Positions 19,118 to 26,853 of a DNA stretch of 62,958 nucleotides are shown here, piece by piece. The position numbers and the translations under genes were made by a program. The notes beneath the pieces are model-generated. The model saw nothing but the letters and a program-made list of their open reading frames with translations, was not told where the DNA came from and did no database searches. This DNA is from Legionella quinlivanii (lineage in GTDB: Bacteria > Pseudomonadota > Gammaproteobacteria > Legionellales > Legionellaceae): assembly GCF_003265995.1 (NCBI RefSeq), contig NZ_MVJN01000016.1:1-62958 (forward strand). The letters run 5' to 3'. Position 1 is the first letter of the stretch; every line of letters starts with the position of its first letter.

Positions 19118-20408
19118 ATAGTTCCTGGCGGTTATGTAACTTTAATTCGGCCTGTTGCCGGGGTTGCCGCGAACGGCTTAACTCACAAACCCCTACAGAG
19201 ATAAGACCGATAACGGCACCAAAAATATAATACCAGGCTGGAGCAATTAGATTCCCGGTTCTCTCGGTTAACCACATCATAACCAGAGGTACCGTGCCGC
19301 CAAACACCGAAATACCGATATGAAAGGCGACCCCAAAACCGCTGTAACGATAGGAACGGGGGAACAGGGAAGTCATATAGGCGTTCAAAGGCGAGAACGT
19401 AATGGCGATGAGCAGAGTCAGAATGACTAATGCCAGTACTATGAATAAGCTGTTATTTGAGGATAATAAATAATAGGCAGGGATTGCCAAAAGTATAATA
19501 CCGAGCATTCCCGCGATGATAATTTTTAAATGCCCCGTTTTATCAGCCAGCCAGGCGAAACAGGGTTCAATCAATGCGTCGATTAATAACGCAAAACTGA
19601 TCGCAAGGGTGGCGAAGCTTAGTGGGATATTAAAATAGTGATGCAGGTAAGCCGCTGAAAAAACATAGGTGCCAAATGTCATAATGCCGGTTAACCAGGC
19701 GAGTCCAATCACTCCCAGTATGGCCAAGGGTTTTTCGCGAAGAGCCGCCAGAAAGGGCTGTCTTTTTTTCTCTGCCTCGTGAATCTGGATAAACTCGGGG
19801 GTTTCTTCAAGTGAGTTTCTTAAGTAGAAAATGAACAGTCCTAAAATACCGGCCAGCACGAATGCCAGACGCCAGGCCCAGTCGGGCATAAAGGATGCGG
19901 TAAAGAGAGAAGCGGCAAGCCCCGCTCCAATTGAGCCCAGGCTATAGGCGGAACTGGACAGGCAGCCGTATAAGGCTTTTCGGTTGGCCGGCGCATGTTC
20001 GATTAAAAACAGGGTTGAGCCTGTATATTCACTGCTGGCAACAAAACCCTGCAGGATTCGCAGCATAGTAATGATAATGGGCGCCGCTATTCCGATAGCA
20101 GAATAAGACGGTACTAATCCCACCAGGGCAGTAGGAACGGCCATTGCCAGGATACTTAGCATTAAGGCGTATTTCCTCCCGAAGCGATCGCCAATATAAC
20201 CAAAAAATAAGGAGCCTAGCGGTGCTAGCAGGTATCCTACCGCCAACACGCCAAAGGCGCTAAGCAGCGCTGCGAACTGGTTTTCTTTTGGAAAATAGTT
20301 TGAGGCGATAATCGGGGCGAAATAACCAAAAAGTGCAAAGTCGTACCATTGCAGACCTGTGCCCGCAATGGCCGTAAATAATATTTTGATGGGATTAGAA
20401 GCGCGCAT
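19110..20408 (-). CDS. MFS transporter, metabolite:H+ symporter (MHS) family
   Basis: A 432-residue permease with about twelve membrane helices. Family marks: YDFALFGYFAPIIASNYFP in helix 1, the loop 2-3 motif GYIGDRFGRKYAL, RILQGFVASSEYTGSTLF, and WRLAFVLAGILGLFIFYLR followed by the MHS-type LEETPEF. The related ProP/ShiA/KgtP proteins import osmolytes or organic acids; the substrate here cannot be read. It is divergent from fusA2, with nearly 300 bp between their starts. Confidence 0.9.
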   Translation of the reverse strand: MRASNPIKILFTAIAGTGLQWYDFALFGYFAPIIASNYFPKENQFAALLSAFGVLAVGYLLAPLGSLFFGYIGDRFGRKYALMLSILAMAVPTALVGLVPSYSAIGIAAPIIITMLRILQGFVASSEYTGSTLFLIEHAPANRKALYGCLSSSAYSLGSIGAGLAASLFTASFMPDWAWRLAFVLAGILGLFIFYLRNSLEETPEFIQIHEAEKKRQPFLAALREKPLAILGVIGLAWLTGIMTFGTYVFSAAYLHHYFNIPLSFATLAISFALLIDALIEPCFAWLADKTGHLKIIIAGMLGIILLAIPAYYLLSSNNSLFIVLALVILTLLIAITFSPLNAYMTSLFPRSYRYSGFGVAFHIGISVFGGTVPLVMMWLTERTGNLIAPAWYYIFGAVIGLISVGVCELSRSRQPRQQAELKLHNRQELYD

Positions 20409-20633
20409 AGGTTTTTATCAAAAATAAAAACCCGATTTTATCTGGATAGCGTTTGTTTCGGCAAGATTTAAACAAGTTTTTACTGCAAAAGTGGCCGAGG
20501 TTTGAATTAAGTCACATCGCCCATATATTACTCAACAGGGCTGCCAGAATCTTCCTTGACCACCTTTTGGCAAGGCCAGATTTGGATCCATATCACCGTT
20601 CGGAAAAAAATGAACTGATTAGATAAACTTATG

Positions 20634-20662
20634 CTGTAAATCTAAATAAAGTGCTGTATAAT
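20634..20662 (+). promoter_or_regulatory. Probable promoter of the stand-alone EF-G gene
   Basis: A perfect TATAAT lies at 20657-20662 with a weak -35 (CTGTAA, 20634-20639) and a 17-bp spacer. It overlaps the upstream in-frame codons, which supports ATG 20705 as the true start. Upstream to 20409 I see only unmatched palindromic fragments around TTCCTTGACC and TTGGCAAGG. Confidence 0.55.
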
Positions 20663-20704
20663 GCCGGACTATTTTTAACCCTTTTTAAAGTGTATAAGAC
20701 TGCT

Positions 20705-22792
20705 ATGGCTGATTTAAATCAATATAGAAACATCGGCATCTTCGCCCACGTTGATGCTGGAAAAACCACTACTACCGAACGGATCCTCAAGCTCACCGGC
20801 AGAATCCACAAAATGGGTGAAGTCCACGAAGGGGAGTCAACAACCGACTTCATGGAACAGGAAGCCGAGCGCGGAATTACTATTCAGTCAGCAGCGGTCA
20901 GTTGCTACTGGAAAGGTACTCGTTTCAATATTATCGATACCCCAGGACACGTCGACTTTACTGTAGAGGTTTATCGCTCACTGAAAGTACTCGATGGAGG
21001 TATTGGTGTATTCTGTGGTTCAGGTGGTGTTGAGCCTCAATCAGAAACCAACTGGCGCTATGCGAATAATTCTAAAGTATCTCGTTTGATTTTTGTAAAC
21101 AAACTGGATCGTATCGGCGCGAACTTTATCAATGTCACTGAACAGGTTAAAAAGGTACTCGGTGCAAACCCACTGATTATGACCCTGCCGATAGGCTTTG
21201 AAGACAGTTTCAAAGGGGTAGTTGATTTATTAACCCGTAAAGCTTACATCTGGGATGAATCAGGACAGCCAGAAAATTATACGGTTACTGATGTACCGGC
21301 TGATATGCACGATGATGTTGAGATGTACCGCGCTCAGCTTATCGAAACTGCGCTGGAAATGGATGATGATTTATTAATGGCCTATCTGGAAGGAGAAGAG
21401 CCGTCCATTGAAGATATCAAGCGTTGTATCCGTAAAGGTACGCTCGAACTTGCTTTCTTCCCGACTTATTGCGGTTCGGCCTTCAAGAATAAAGGGATGC
21501 AATTATTGCTGGATGCAGTCGTTGATTACTTGCCTGCTCCTCATGAAGTGAATCCGCAGCCTTTGACTAATGCTGAAGGTGAGCCAAATGGTGAGTTCGC
21601 TATCGTTTCTCCTGATGAACCATTCCGTGCTCTAGCGTTCAAGATTATGGACGACCGTTATGGCGCGCTGACCTTCATCCGGGTTTACTCAGGACGATTG
21701 AATAAAGGTGATACTATTCTTAACTCCTTTACCGGCAAAACAGAACGCGTTGGCCGAATGGTAGAAATGCAGGCGAATGAGCGTAATGAATTGCAAAGTG
21801 CGGAAGCAGGCGACATTATTGCTATCGTCGGTATGAAAAACGTTCGTACAGGTCACACACTTTGTGATCCGGATCACGAATGTACACTGGAAGCGATGGT
21901 TTTCCCTGAGCCAGTAATTTCCATTGCGGTTTCACCGAAAGACAAGACTTCTACTGAAAAAATGGCGATTGCCATTGGCAAGATGGTTGCTGAAGATCCT
22001 ACCTTCCGGGTTGAGACTGATGAAGATTCCGGTGAAACGATTCTTCGTGGAATGGGTGAGCTGCATCTCGATATTAAAGTGGATATTCTGAAGCGTACCT
22101 ATGACGTTGAACTGATAGTGGGTCAACCTCAGGTTGCTTACCGTGAAACCATCACTAAAACGGTTCACGACAGCTATACTCACAAGAAGCAATCAGGTGG
22201 ATCTGGACAGTACGGTAAAATCGATTACACGATTGAACCAGGTGAGCCGAATAGTGGATTCACTTTCGTAACTTCTGTTGTCGGTGGTAACGTACCTAAA
22301 GAGTTCTTCCCTGCGATTGAGAAAGGGTTTCGTTCAATGATGGATTCAGGTACATTGGCCGGCTTCCCCTTATTAGACGTTAAAATCAATCTGACTGATG
22401 GTGGATACCACTCGGTAGACTCTTCAGCAATCGCGTTTGAAATTGCGGCGAAAGGCGCTTTCCGTCAATCCATACCTAAAGCGGGTCCTCAGCTGCTTGA
22501 GCCTATTATGAAGGTTGACGTGTATAGCACTGAAGAAGATGTGGGTAATGTGATTGGTGACTTGAACCGACGACGCGGTATGATTTCTGGTCAGGAGCCA
22601 AGTGCTGCGGGTGTTCGCATCAAAGCCGATGTTCCTCTCTCAGAAATGTTTGGTTACATCAGTACCTTACGTACCCTGACTTCAGGTCGAGGCCAGTTCT
22701 CAATGGAATTCTCTCACTACTCTCCTTGCCCAGCTAATGTGGCAGAAGCAGTAATTGCCAAAGAAAAAGAGAAGAAAGCTGCCAAAGCCTAA
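20705..22792 (+). CDS. fusA2: Elongation factor G, stand-alone second type
   Basis: A 695-residue translational GTPase. G1 is [17 protein letters not shown]2 lies in [13 protein letters not shown]3 is [12 protein letters not shown] and G4 is [12 protein letters not shown]. Domain IV carries the [13 protein letters not shown]-type start and the C-terminus [21 protein letters not shown]. It is not embedded in a str operon (rpsL/rpsG/tuf absent), and the wording of the G-domain ([18 protein letters not shown]) matches the separate EF-G clade found in many gammaproteobacteria. It may handle a specialised step such as recycling or stress translation; that is inference. Confidence 0.88.
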   Translation: MADLNQYRNIGIFAHVDAGKTTTTERILKLTGRIHKMGEVHEGESTTDFMEQEAERGITIQSAAVSCYWKGTRFNIIDTPGHVDFTVEVYRSLKVLDGGIGVFCGSGGVEPQSETNWRYANNSKVSRLIFVNKLDRIGANFINVTEQVKKVLGANPLIMTLPIGFEDSFKGVVDLLTRKAYIWDESGQPENYTVTDVPADMHDDVEMYRAQLIETALEMDDDLLMAYLEGEEPSIEDIKRCIRKGTLELAFFPTYCGSAFKNKGMQLLLDAVVDYLPAPHEVNPQPLTNAEGEPNGEFAIVSPDEPFRALAFKIMDDRYGALTFIRVYSGRLNKGDTILNSFTGKTERVGRMVEMQANERNELQSAEAGDIIAIVGMKNVRTGHTLCDPDHECTLEAMVFPEPVISIAVSPKDKTSTEKMAIAIGKMVAEDPTFRVETDEDSGETILRGMGELHLDIKVDILKRTYDVELIVGQPQVAYRETITKTVHDSYTHKKQSGGSGQYGKIDYTIEPGEPNSGFTFVTSVVGGNVPKEFFPAIEKGFRSMMDSGTLAGFPLLDVKINLTDGGYHSVDSSAIAFEIAAKGAFRQSIPKAGPQLLEPIMKVDVYSTEEDVGNVIGDLNRRRGMISGQEPSAAGVRIKADVPLSEMFGYISTLRTLTSGRGQFSMEFSHYSPCPANVAEAVIAKEKEKKAAKA

Positions 22793-22811
22793 TGCGCGTC
22801 ATTTAGAATAG

Positions 22812-22847
22812 AAGCCCTGCAGTATCAGACTGCAGGGCTTTTTTATT
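22812..22847 (+). terminator. Rho-independent terminator after fusA2
   Basis: AAGCCCTGCAG (22812-22822) pairs perfectly with CTGCAGGGCTT (22830-22840), 7-base loop, followed by TTTTATTTTA. Strong intrinsic terminator directly downstream of the EF-G stop codon. Confidence 0.92.
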
Positions 22848-22873
22848 TTACTCGATTGCACTAACCGGCTAAC

Positions 22874-24283
22874 TTAAATAAGCCATTCAGATATTGGGAT
22901 CTCCCGGTACTGATTCTCTAAATAATGCCCGAGCAAATTCTCAAAATCATAACCATAGCGCTTAATGAAGTTTTGTTGCCAGATACTGCCATTTTGCTGT
23001 TTAAGCAGACGATGATGAATAATTTCCAAATAATAATCGATATCTGCTTTAACTATGCCCAAATCTTCCAGACCTTTTCTGGCTAAAGGCAGAAAATCAT
23101 TTAAAAGATGAAGCGTATCAACTTCGATGCCATTCCACATAAGCCGTGCTCGAAGACCAGAACAGGCTGCCTGATAAAAATTGGCATAACTCTCTTTGAA
23201 GGGAATTAAAGAGGTTTCAGGCTCATCACGATTTGCAAAGAAATAAACCAGGCCATAGAAAAAAGCGGCATTAGCAATCATGTCGACAATACTTGGCCCG
23301 GAAGATAAAGGTCGGTGCTCTATTCTTAAGTAAGGTTCATCATGAGTATTGAAATCAACAATTGGCCGATTCCAGCGATATACCGTGCTATTTTGCTTAC
23401 GTAAGTGGAAAAGATGGTGGCTGGGTTCTCCTTTTGCCACTTCGGGCAGGAGATGGGGGTAATTATTTAAATTGGCTTTAAATAATGAGAAAAAATTATT
23501 CTTAAGATAATGAGGCTCGAAGAAAACGCAATTCTGGTAGGGGGAAGGAAATGAATATAATTGTTCAAATATTGCGATCCTTGATTCACTCCATAACTCT
23601 TTGCCATAAAAAAATGGGGCGTTAGCGCAAAGTGAAAGCAAAGGAGCAGAAAGCATCTGCATGGTATTATAGTATGTAACGGATTGCTCAGGGCTAACCT
23701 CCAGATGAAGTTGCAATGAAGAAATGAGCCCTTCAACTGATAAAGATTGCGGCTGGAAAATGAACTCTTCCTCGGCACCATTCAGTTTTAACGATAAAGG
23801 CAGCCCCTGTCGATATTTAGACACATTGTCATTCATAAGCCGATATGAAGGATGGGGGGTTATATATTCGCGTGCGGAATGACATTCTTCGGCTTGAGGC
23901 ATAGAGCCGATGAGCGCCAGGTGCGCATTGTGTTTACGCGCCAGACGGCAGCATTTTGACCATGTTGAAAGAACACTCTGATGCAGATCCGATAAAAAAT
24001 TGTCGCATAGTGGAAACACCGCAGTATTTATTTCCAGTTGAGAGGCCCCTGCTTCTGGAATAACATTGGGATCGTTTAATTGCTGTGTAAATAACTGATT
24101 CTGAGGGACTAATTGATAATTGTTATCGAGGAGGAGAAATTCAATTTCTGCGCCGACTTTTAAACCCTCTGTCTTGAAATATTCGCGTTTGAACCAGATG
24201 TGTAATAGTTCAGTCTCTGATATTAGATAATTTTTAAAAGCATTTTTGTTGTAATCATAATATGCTGCTATTTCAGTTTTCAT
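22874..24283 (-). CDS. Glutamate-cysteine ligase-like (GCS2 family) protein
   Basis: A 469-residue protein with the GCS2/carboxylate-amine ligase fold. Visible marks are GAEIEFLLLD (Mg-ATP glutamates), PEAGASQLEINTAV, QLHLEVSPEQSVTYYN and LRIEHRPLSSGPSIVDMIANAAFF. Members join glutamate to an amine; EgtA and GshA-like enzymes are the best known. It lies 51 bp downstream of a class II glutamine amidotransferase on the same strand, so the two probably act in one gamma-glutamyl pathway. The substrate is not readable. CDS ends in ISEWLI. Confidence 0.8.
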   Translation of the reverse strand: MKTEIAAYYDYNKNAFKNYLISETELLHIWFKREYFKTEGLKVGAEIEFLLLDNNYQLVPQNQLFTQQLNDPNVIPEAGASQLEINTAVFPLCDNFLSDLHQSVLSTWSKCCRLARKHNAHLALIGSMPQAEECHSAREYITPHPSYRLMNDNVSKYRQGLPLSLKLNGAEEEFIFQPQSLSVEGLISSLQLHLEVSPEQSVTYYNTMQMLSAPLLSLCANAPFFYGKELWSESRIAIFEQLYSFPSPYQNCVFFEPHYLKNNFFSLFKANLNNYPHLLPEVAKGEPSHHLFHLRKQNSTVYRWNRPIVDFNTHDEPYLRIEHRPLSSGPSIVDMIANAAFFYGLVYFFANRDEPETSLIPFKESYANFYQAACSGLRARLMWNGIEVDTLHLLNDFLPLARKGLEDLGIVKADIDYYLEIIHHRLLKQQNGSIWQQNFIKRYGYDFENLLGHYLENQYREIPISEWLI

Positions 24284-24334
24284 GATATCCCTCGAGTTAA
24301 TCTCCCCGGGGTTAACCAGATCCTCTTACCTCGA

Positions 24335-25177
24335 TTAATCTAAAGCGTGAAAAGACAATTTCAAATTGGATTCAATAATCACACAATTATTCGCAGGGAT
24401 TGGTTGCCACTCTAGTTCAGACTTGGATAGCTTTTCAGATGCAATCACAATGTAGGGAGCTGTTATTTTATTTTCTAAAATGATTTGCCGTTTCTTTGGG
24501 TTAACCCGTTTGCCCAGAGACAAATACATAGTCTCCGGCTTAACACGCTTGGAACTGCAATAACGCGTTGCAACCAGGCGCTTTCCATCCGTAATGCATA
24601 TATTTAAATGGGAGCTTTTTTTCGTATTTTTTTTCACCAGAGAATTAATAATATGAAATGTTTCCTGGATGGTACCGACAATATCCACAAGATTTGGCGA
24701 ATCATATTTTTTCGCTAACTGCAGAAATAAAGCGAATACTAATTCAGAGTCGGTGCTCCCTTTGATCCAGCTAAATATGTCATCATCCAGCAAGTCCTGA
24801 AGTTGTCGTTTAATTTTATCAAAATGTGGAATCCATCCATTATGCATAAACATCCAATGCTCAAATAAAAAAGGATGGCAGTTAAACTGTGAAATCCCAC
24901 CCGTACTGGCTGCTCTGACATGTGCAAAAAAGACTGAGGATTCTATTTTTGTCGATAAGTAGGATAAATTTCTATCATTCCATGCTGGAAAAAGCGAGGT
25001 AAACAATGCCGGAGTTTCATCCTGCCGGATATACCAACCCAGGCCAAATCCGTCTCCATTAGTCAGGGTAGTGGACTCGCGCGCCAGAAGGCTTTGCTTA
25101 ATAATCGAATTCCTTGGCTTAATCAGGATTTCAGAGAGTAATATTTTTTTTCCTAAATAGGCCACCAGTCGGCACAT
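24335..25177 (-). CDS. Class II glutamine amidotransferase (YafJ/EgtC/Dug3-like)
   Basis: An Ntn-hydrolase of 280 residues. Met removal would expose the catalytic Cys2 (MCRLVAYLG). Glutamine-site motifs are DGFGLGWYI, FAHVRAASTGG and NCHPF followed by FMHNGWI, then GSTDSELVFALF. Stand-alone enzymes of this family cleave gamma-glutamyl bonds (EgtC in ergothioneine synthesis, Dug3 in glutathione breakdown). It is followed by a GCS2-type ligase, the same pairing as EgtA/EgtC, but egtB and egtD are not in the window. Confidence 0.87.
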   Translation of the reverse strand: MCRLVAYLGKKILLSEILIKPRNSIIKQSLLARESTTLTNGDGFGLGWYIRQDETPALFTSLFPAWNDRNLSYLSTKIESSVFFAHVRAASTGGISQFNCHPFLFEHWMFMHNGWIPHFDKIKRQLQDLLDDDIFSWIKGSTDSELVFALFLQLAKKYDSPNLVDIVGTIQETFHIINSLVKKNTKKSSHLNICITDGKRLVATRYCSSKRVKPETMYLSLGKRVNPKKRQIILENKITAPYIVIASEKLSKSELEWQPIPANNCVIIESNLKLSFHALD

Positions 25178-25323
25178 AACAGTCCTTTTTCTTCTTTAAA
25201 AAATTATCCTTACTCTTTAAGTATAGAAAACTTGCTGTGATCTGTAATATTTCAGTTTTTAATCCACCACGAATATCGATATAATTATTGCTTATATTAT
25301 CAAGGAAAGAGCGCGCTCGAGCT

Positions 25324-26715
25324 ATGATGTCCAGGTTTCAGTCAATTTTTTTATTTGCCTTAATGAGTTTTACCCTTGTCACTCAGGCTCTTCCACAAGA
25401 CCCCATTCAGCGCTGTCTGGATGTCCGAAGGCTCGTGGATTTTACAGCCCGGCAAAAGATGGCTGCTAAAGAGCCGGGAGTGCTGCGATTCAAGTTCCAT
25501 AAAATCTCACCTGCTGAGCTGCCTCTGGAGAATCCCGCAGGTAACATGAATGAAGTGATTAATGCTTTAAATATTCAGATAAAAAACTGCAAAAAAAGCC
25601 GCGGAGAGTTTCAGACAATTACCATTGCCGGCCATCGATTCAAGCGTACGGAATGGTGTCTGCAAACCAATCAGCAAATGCTTGCTTTTGCCAAAGCAGC
25701 TCATGGGGATTTCAATAAATTTCTTTCAAAAATAAAAACTGAATTTGACTGGTATAAGAGTGAGGGCTGGCCAGAGAATCATGCGGGATTTAAACGAGGC
25801 GAGTTTCAGTTTACTGCTTATTATGCCCCCGCAGCGATTGAAGCGCGAAGTAAAAAACAGGCGGGTTTCCTATATCCCATCTATGGAAATCCGGGGGTGG
25901 TCAATGTCGCTCTGGAATGCAGAAGACGTAAACTGAAAGCGCCTCTTTGTGGAGTGGACCCGCTCACAAAAATAGCGCGTGGATTTTGTATGAAAAACGC
26001 CGATGGCAGCTACTCAGTGGCTCCGGATCGCAGTGAAATTGAACATGGCGCCTTGCATCCGAAGCATGTGATTGGCTATGTTAAAGATCCCAATGATCCC
26101 GCCTTTTTAATGGTTGAAGGCTCTGGTTCCCTGCTTCTTGACGGTCAGTTATTCCATATCAATTATGACGGCTACAATGGCAGGCCGCGCACCATGCTCG
26201 GCCGCATTGTTCAGTGTGCGCAAGACCCCAGTTGTGGCGGCAATCTGGATGCAATGGAACGATGTGCCAAAGATCCCACCTGTCATGATGAGGCTAAATT
26301 ACGCTGTAATCTCACGGATCAAATCAGGCAAAGTGCTGCTTCAGAAAAATTGATTCGCAATTATCTGAATAGTCTAGCAAATCAGGCCCAAGCCTTTGAC
26401 CTGCGAAATCGAGATCAAAGTTATGTATTTTTTGCTAAAGAACACGGCGGCCCTTATGGGTCGGAAAATATTCCCTTAACTCCCCATACTTCATGCGCTA
26501 CAGACCATCGAGTGATCCCTGTAGGGATGAATTTTATTTATAACACTAAAAACCGGACATCCTGGTGCGTGGCCCAGGATACCGGTGGTGCTATTGTCGG
26601 GGCTCATGTCGACCTTTATAAGGGAGAAGGGGCTCAGGCTGGCATAGAAGCCAATGAACACAATGAATCCGGTCTGTTATTTGTCGCCTTGCCGAAGGGC
26701 ATTGTGCATCAATAG
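25324..26715 (+). CDS. mltA: MltA-type membrane-bound lytic transglycosylase with Cys-rich insert
   Basis: Cleaves peptidoglycan glycan strands to 1,6-anhydro-MurNAc. A signal peptide (FQSIFLFALMSFTLVTQA) is clear; there is no lipobox. MltA motifs: GEFQFTAYYAPAAIEA, FLMVEGSGSLLLDG, INYDGYNGRPRTMLGR, SYVFFAKEHGGPYGSENIPLTP. The 3D domain has CVAQDTGGAIVGAHVDLY. An insert after LGR carries paired CAxDPxC repeats (CAQDPSC, CAKDPTC), and other cysteines are spread through the protein, suggesting disulfides in the periplasm. Two adjacent ATGs (25324, 25327) are possible; AAGGAAAG lies upstream. Confidence 0.88.
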   Translation: MMSRFQSIFLFALMSFTLVTQALPQDPIQRCLDVRRLVDFTARQKMAAKEPGVLRFKFHKISPAELPLENPAGNMNEVINALNIQIKNCKKSRGEFQTITIAGHRFKRTEWCLQTNQQMLAFAKAAHGDFNKFLSKIKTEFDWYKSEGWPENHAGFKRGEFQFTAYYAPAAIEARSKKQAGFLYPIYGNPGVVNVALECRRRKLKAPLCGVDPLTKIARGFCMKNADGSYSVAPDRSEIEHGALHPKHVIGYVKDPNDPAFLMVEGSGSLLLDGQLFHINYDGYNGRPRTMLGRIVQCAQDPSCGGNLDAMERCAKDPTCHDEAKLRCNLTDQIRQSAASEKLIRNYLNSLANQAQAFDLRNRDQSYVFFAKEHGGPYGSENIPLTPHTSCATDHRVIPVGMNFIYNTKNRTSWCVAQDTGGAIVGAHVDLYKGEGAQAGIEANEHNESGLLFVALPKGIVHQ

Positions 26716-26734
26716 AATCGAGCAGTTAACTTAT

Positions 26735-26820
26735 CGTCTTTGCGAACGAAGTGAAGCAATCTAGATCGAAGCTTGAACAAAGTTATGATCTGGATTGCTT
26801 CGCAAACGCTCGCAAAGACG
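26735..26820. repeat. Palindromic repeat CGTCTTTGCGAACG ... CGCTCGCAAAGACG
   Basis: An 86-bp imperfect palindrome. The left arm holds CGTCTTTGCGAACGAAGTGA and AGCAATCTAGATC; the right arm is GATCTGGATTGCTTCGC and CGCTCGCAAAGACG. It lies between mltA and the convergent repeat protein, so it can also fold as a bidirectional stop. A shortened copy is at 33-65. Confidence 0.75.
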
Positions 26821-26853
26821 GTTTTTTGTGGCCATCCCGCTGCCGCAAGGGGC

